64,000 nt of DNA, from positions 180,511 to 244,510 of the forward strand of contig NZ_JBFBCI010000004.1 in the NCBI RefSeq assembly GCF_040683095.1, read 5' to 3'. The notes beneath the pieces are model-generated. The model was given only the letters and a program-made list of their open reading frames with translations, did no database searches and was not told where the DNA came from. This DNA is from Sphaerisporangium sp040683095 (GTDB lineage: Bacteria > Actinomycetota > Actinomycetes > Streptosporangiales > Streptosporangiaceae). This document shows positions 58,267-64,000 of this stretch, piece after piece (the stretch's first letter is position 1; every line of letters begins with the position of its first letter). The position numbers and the translations under genes are program-made.

Positions 58267-60543
58267 CTACTCTCTTTCCAGCAGCGCCACAGGGTAACGC
58301 GCCAGCAGGTGAGCGTACGGGACGCGGCCGGTGTGCGGGACGCCGGTGAGGACGTCGCGCCAGCGCCCCTGCGGCAGGCCGATCGGCTCGCAGTCCCAGC
58401 CGCCGCACCGCTCCAGCCCCGCGGGCAGGCGGGTGGCCACCACCACCGCGCGGTCCCCGCGAGCGAAGGCGACGGCGTGGTCCGCGCCGAGCCCGTCCTC
58501 GCCGGTGTCCACCGGGACGTACGGCAGGCCGGGGGCGAGCGTGGCGCGCAGCCGCAGCGCCGATCGGGTGACCAGCAGCTTGGCGGCGTCCCAGCTGTCG
58601 CCGCCCGGGGAGGCGAGCAGCGAGCGCCGGTAGGCGAAGTCGACCGGGCGACGGTTGTCCGGGTCGACCAGCGAGAAGTCGGTGGTCTCGCAGCCCTGGT
58701 AGACGTCGGGAACGCCCGGCATCATGAGCTGCACGAGCTTCTGGCCGAGGGAGTTGGACCGCGCGTACCGGTCGACACGCTCGGTGAACGCCGCCACCGA
58801 GGGCCCGCACACCTCGATCGCCCGGGCCGCGAAGTCGCGGACGCCCTGCTCGTAGGCCGGGTCGGGGTTCATCCACGAGATCGAGGTCTTGGCCTCGCGC
58901 GCGGCCTTGGCCAGGTAGTCGGCGAAGCGCTCCGGCGTGATCGGCCAGGCGGCCATGAGGTTCTGCCAGGCGAGGTAGTCCAGCTTGGGGTCGAACGCCA
59001 CCTGGGACGACCACTCGGCGACCGCGCCGGCCCACTCGGCGGGCAGCTCGGACAGGACGGCCAGGCGCGCCCGCACGTCCTCCGACCGCTTGGTGTCGTG
59101 CGTCGAGAGCGTGGTCATCGTGTACGGCGCCATCTCGGCGCAGTAGCGGTGGAACCGCTCGGGGCTCACGCCGAACCGGTCGGGCTCGCCGCCGACCTCA
59201 TTGAGGCAGGCCAGCGGGTACCAGCGGTACAGGGCGGTGTCCTCGACGCCCTTGGCCATGACCGGCCCGCAGGTCTGCTGGAAGCGGGTGACCGTCTCGG
59301 CCGGGCCGTACAGCACCAGGTCGGCGGCCTTGGCGACGGCCTCCGGCTCGGCGCGCAGCGAGGCGGCCTCGGCGGCCGAGCGGATCAGCCGCAGCGTCTC
59401 CTCCGGGGGCTCCTCCCCGGGCACGACGTACGCGCGGTACACCGGCATGGCCGCGAGCAGCTCGACCATCGCCTCGCGCAGCTCGGGCACGTCCCGCGTC
59501 AGGCGGTCGACCTCGCCGGTGAAGAACTCGGCCAGCACCTGCTTCTTGGCGTCGTACCGGACGGTCTCGTAGTCGGCGGGGAAGCCGGTGTGCCGGACGA
59601 AGAGGTCCAGCAGCGGCCCCTCCCCCGCCGGGTCCACGAACAGCCGCGTCACCATGTTCAGCGCGTCGTAGCCGGTGGTGCCGTCGCACGCCCAGTCGTC
59701 CGGCAGCCGTTCGTCCTCGATGAGGATCTTCTCGGCGGCCGTCCACACCGGGGCGCGCTCGCGCAGGCGCGCGAGGTAGCCGCGCGGGTCGGCCAGGCCG
59801 TCGGGGTGGTCGACCCGCAGGCCGGTGACCAGGCCCTCGGCCACCAGCCCCAGGATGACCTCGTGCGTGGCCTCGAACACCTGCGGGTCCTCGACGCGCA
59901 GGCCGATGAGCGAGCACACGTCGAAGAACCGGCGGTACCCGGGGGCGTCGCGCCAGGACGCCAGCCGGTAGTACTGGTCGGCGAGCCGCCCGTCCCCGCC
60001 GGGGCGCAGCGGGAACGCGTGGTCGTGGTAGCGCAGGACGTCACCGTCCGCGACGATGCCGGACTCGGGGCCGGACTCGGGGCCGGTCTCGGCGTCGGCG
60101 CCGGACGCGAGGACGGGCATCGCCATCTTGCCGCCCGCCCAGTCGATGTCGAACCACCGGGCCGAGGCCGCCTCCGGCCCGTTGCGGAGCACGTCCCACA
60201 ACTGGGCGTTGCCCGACTCCGGGACCGGGATGGTCATGTGGTTCGGCACGATGTCGGCCACGATCGGCAGGCCACGGGCGGCGAGCGCGCGCAGCCCCGC
60301 CAGGCCCCCGAACTCCTCCCGGACGCGCGAGTGGTCGGTGACGTCGTACCCGTGCTGCGACGACGGCACCGCCTGAAGGATCGGCGACAGGTACAGGTGG
60401 CTCACGCCGAGCTCGGCGAGGTACCCCGCGAGCTCGGCGGCCTCCGCGAACCCGAACGCCGGGGTGAGCTGCAGCCGGTACGTCGCCGTGGGCGCCCCCT
60501 TGGCCGGTCCTGCGTGCTGGGGGGGCTTCACGGATTCGGTCAC
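58267..60543 (-). CDS. treY: Maltooligosyl trehalose synthase
   Basis: GH13 intramolecular transglycosylase that converts the reducing-end alpha-1,4 bond of maltodextrins to a trehalose end. The 758-aa protein has ATYRLQLTPAFGFAEAAELA, GVSHLYLSPILQAVPSSQHG and VADIVPNHMTIP. Catalytic motifs are GLRVDHPDGLADP, ILIEDERLP and TLSTHDTKRSEDVRARL, which is typical of TreY. GTG 60543 begins VTESVKPP. The gene is 57 bp downstream of glgX and 37 bp upstream of treZ. Confidence 0.96.
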   Translation of the reverse strand: MTESVKPPQHAGPAKGAPTATYRLQLTPAFGFAEAAELAGYLAELGVSHLYLSPILQAVPSSQHGYDVTDHSRVREEFGGLAGLRALAARGLPIVADIVPNHMTIPVPESGNAQLWDVLRNGPEAASARWFDIDWAGGKMAMPVLASGADAETGPESGPESGIVADGDVLRYHDHAFPLRPGGDGRLADQYYRLASWRDAPGYRRFFDVCSLIGLRVEDPQVFEATHEVILGLVAEGLVTGLRVDHPDGLADPRGYLARLRERAPVWTAAEKILIEDERLPDDWACDGTTGYDALNMVTRLFVDPAGEGPLLDLFVRHTGFPADYETVRYDAKKQVLAEFFTGEVDRLTRDVPELREAMVELLAAMPVYRAYVVPGEEPPEETLRLIRSAAEAASLRAEPEAVAKAADLVLYGPAETVTRFQQTCGPVMAKGVEDTALYRWYPLACLNEVGGEPDRFGVSPERFHRYCAEMAPYTMTTLSTHDTKRSEDVRARLAVLSELPAEWAGAVAEWSSQVAFDPKLDYLAWQNLMAAWPITPERFADYLAKAAREAKTSISWMNPDPAYEQGVRDFAARAIEVCGPSVAAFTERVDRYARSNSLGQKLVQLMMPGVPDVYQGCETTDFSLVDPDNRRPVDFAYRRSLLASPGGDSWDAAKLLVTRSALRLRATLAPGLPYVPVDTGEDGLGADHAVAFARGDRAVVVATRLPAGLERCGGWDCEPIGLPQGRWRDVLTGVPHTGRVPYAHLLARYPVALLERE

Positions 60544-60600
60544 GTCATTCCTTCCGGGTCTCGGGCGGGCGGGGGCCCTTGGGATCGCGGGTCAGGCGCG

Positions 60601-62706
<2,106 letters not shown>

Positions 62707-62940
62707 GTCACCACCCGGATAGGGATTTGCCCCCATGTTCCCCGACCATGCGTGCCCGCGCAGCCGTGTGCGTGGATCACTTGTCTGAGACCGACGTTGT
62801 GCACTTCCGCGCGAGCACCCTTCCGCGACCGGGCCCCTCGGCGGCGTCGGCGGCCCGTTCCCGTGACCGGGCCGCCCATGCCAGGCTACTTCGACGGACC
62901 CTTTCCGGCCTCGCCGGACACCCGGACGGTAACAGAATGG

Positions 62941-63792
62941 TCACATAGGGCGATCGCCCCCGCTCCGTGTGCCTTCCAGGGAGGCGCCGGCGGCGAGCAG
63001 GGCGCGCGCCGGCGCCTCGTAGACCGTCGCGCCCGTCCGGCGCGCGAAGTCCAGCGCCGCGCGCAGGTACCGCCCGGCCGCGGCGTGGTCGCCGAGCGCG
63101 AGGGCCAGCCGTCCCTGGCACAGCTCGACCAGCGACCAGCCGATGACGCCCGTCCTGCCCTCCAGGCGGTCGCGCAGCGCGCGGGAGGCGGCGGCGTCCC
63201 CGGTGGCCAGGCAGAGCTCGCTGAGCGCGTCGAGGACGAAAACCGGTAGAACAGGTCGGACAGGCCCAGGGCCGCCCGGGCGAGCCTGTCGGCGTCGCCG
63301 AGCCGCTCGGCGATCTCGGCGGCCTCGTCCAGGGTGGCGCGCGCGGCCATACTCAGGCCCGCCACGGCCTGCGCCTCCGCCAGCTCGAGCAGCACGTCGC
63401 ACCGCAGCCGCGGGTCCTTCGCCGGGAGCCGGGCGGTCAATCGGACGGCGTGGTCCAGGTGCTCGGCCGCGTCCCCGTAGGCGTACTGGCTCATGGCGTG
63501 CGTCGCCGCGCCACTCGGCGAGGGCCTGGCGCAGTTCACGCCCGGCGGCGGGCAGGTCGCCGCACGCGAGCAGCCGGGCGCCCTCGGCGGCGCGCGACCG
63601 GGCCCGGCCGAGGTCCACGGTGTGCGCCGGGATCTCCAGGGCGTAGCCGCCGGGCCTGCTCACCAGGATGGTCGAGGGCACGGCGGCCCTCGGCCGTCCG
63701 GGCTCGAAGACGCGGCGCAGCTTGGAGACGTACGCCTGCACGGTGTTGAGCGCGCCCGGCGGCGGGCCGTCTTCCTAGATGGCGTCGATGAG
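62941..63792 (-). pseudogene. Decayed SARP/BTAD-family (AfsR-like) regulator
   Basis: The minus strand reads LIDAI, then TAG (63775-63777) where a conserved Trp codon (TGG) would be expected, then EDGPPPGALNTVQAYVSKLR and a BTAD segment through ELRQALAEWRG. The middle of the gene, including any NB-ARC part, is deleted. In another frame TPR-like sequence follows (AEHLDHAVRLTARLPAKDPR, LDEAAEIAERLGDADRLARA). A second shift near 63240 returns to VFVLDALSELCLATGDAAAS up to a stop at 62941. The DNA-binding N-terminus is absent: homology ends at the 30-bp repeat at 63790. A nonsense codon, deletion and frameshift make this a pseudogene. Confidence 0.75.
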
Positions 63793-63819
63793 CGTCTCTG
63801 ATCAGCTAAGCGATCCTGT
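63790..63819. repeat. 30-bp dispersed repeat, copy 2
   Basis: Matches 10535-10564 at 27 of 30 positions in the same orientation. It coincides with the point where recognisable SARP coding sequence ends, as a mobile-element end would. It contains the palindrome CTGATCAG. Confidence 0.6.
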
Positions 63820-64000
63820 ATCAGACGTGGTGTCTGGGATCGTTTCCCACCATGGTGGGGTGGCATGGGCGTGCAGGTGGAATCCCGCGCCCAGTGCCGC
63901 TCCGCGTGGCCGGTGGCCGGTGGTGGGTGGGCTGATCGTCGTCACGTCCTGGTGCCGGTGGGCTGCGCGGGGCAGCCGGGTCCGGTCCGTTGGTGCGTGT
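63820..64000. other. Unassigned right edge, possibly the start of an inserted element
   Basis: No gene recognised. A plus-strand frame from ATG 63867 (MGVQVESRAQCRSAWPVAGG) is open to the window end but resembles nothing I know. If the 30-bp repeat is an insertion-sequence end, this would be the element's interior. Confidence 0.3.

Overview
The window is GC-rich chromosomal DNA from a filamentous actinomycete. Gene content and order (wecA-glyA-tsaC-prmC-prfA-rpmE-rho-thrB-thrC-hom-lysA, XRE/DUF397/DUF574 regulators, LitR/LitS, TreXYZ) suggest Streptosporangiales (a Nonomuraea/Streptosporangium-like genus), but the family is inferred from gene content only. Starts are often GTG, and one is TTG (rho).

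Region 1 (1-24.8 kb, mostly minus strand) is conserved core. It carries a WecA-like polyprenyl-P GlcNAc-1-P transferase (cut by the left edge), glyA, two WXG100-like/low-complexity proteins where a phosphatase gene often lies, tsaC with a long Lys/Glu/Pro tail, prmC, prfA, rpmE, a NarL-type two-component pair, rho, thrB and thrC. An island of three GT2-type glycosyltransferases plus a broken coiled-coil gene (16.5-21.7 kb) separates thrC from hom-lysA.

Region 2 (24.8-38 kb) is accessory. It holds an ArgS-related anticodon-binding protein (NrtL-like), a MerR regulator, a membrane-anchored glutaredoxin, an APH-like kinase, an XRE/DUF397 pair with a divergent ATP-binding protein, and a sigma/anti-sigma pair bracketed by two inverted remnants of one transposase. 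A very long CgeB/GT2 glycosyltransferase with 132-bp internal repeats follows, divergent from an asparagine-synthase-like enzyme.

Region 3 (38-51.8 kb) concerns alpha-glucan and sugar handling: treS, a MacB-like ABC exporter with its PadR regulator, two consecutive sugar-binding lipoproteins with two permeases (one with a beta-sandwich domain in an extracytoplasmic loop), a coiled-coil protein, ung and pgm.

Region 4 (52-64 kb) holds a DUF574 methyltransferase, a light-response module (photolyase plus thiamine-binding protein, divergent from LitR and LitS), treZ-treY-glgX, and a decayed SARP regulator broken near a 30-bp repeat that also occurs upstream of the two-component pair.

The most unusual signal is a 73-75 nt element present twice, downstream of rho and downstream of the MacB-like ATPase. 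Each copy begins 14 nt after a stop codon. Three stems covary while the hairpin loop and two 13-nt linkers are identical, as expected of a structured RNA rather than a peptide.
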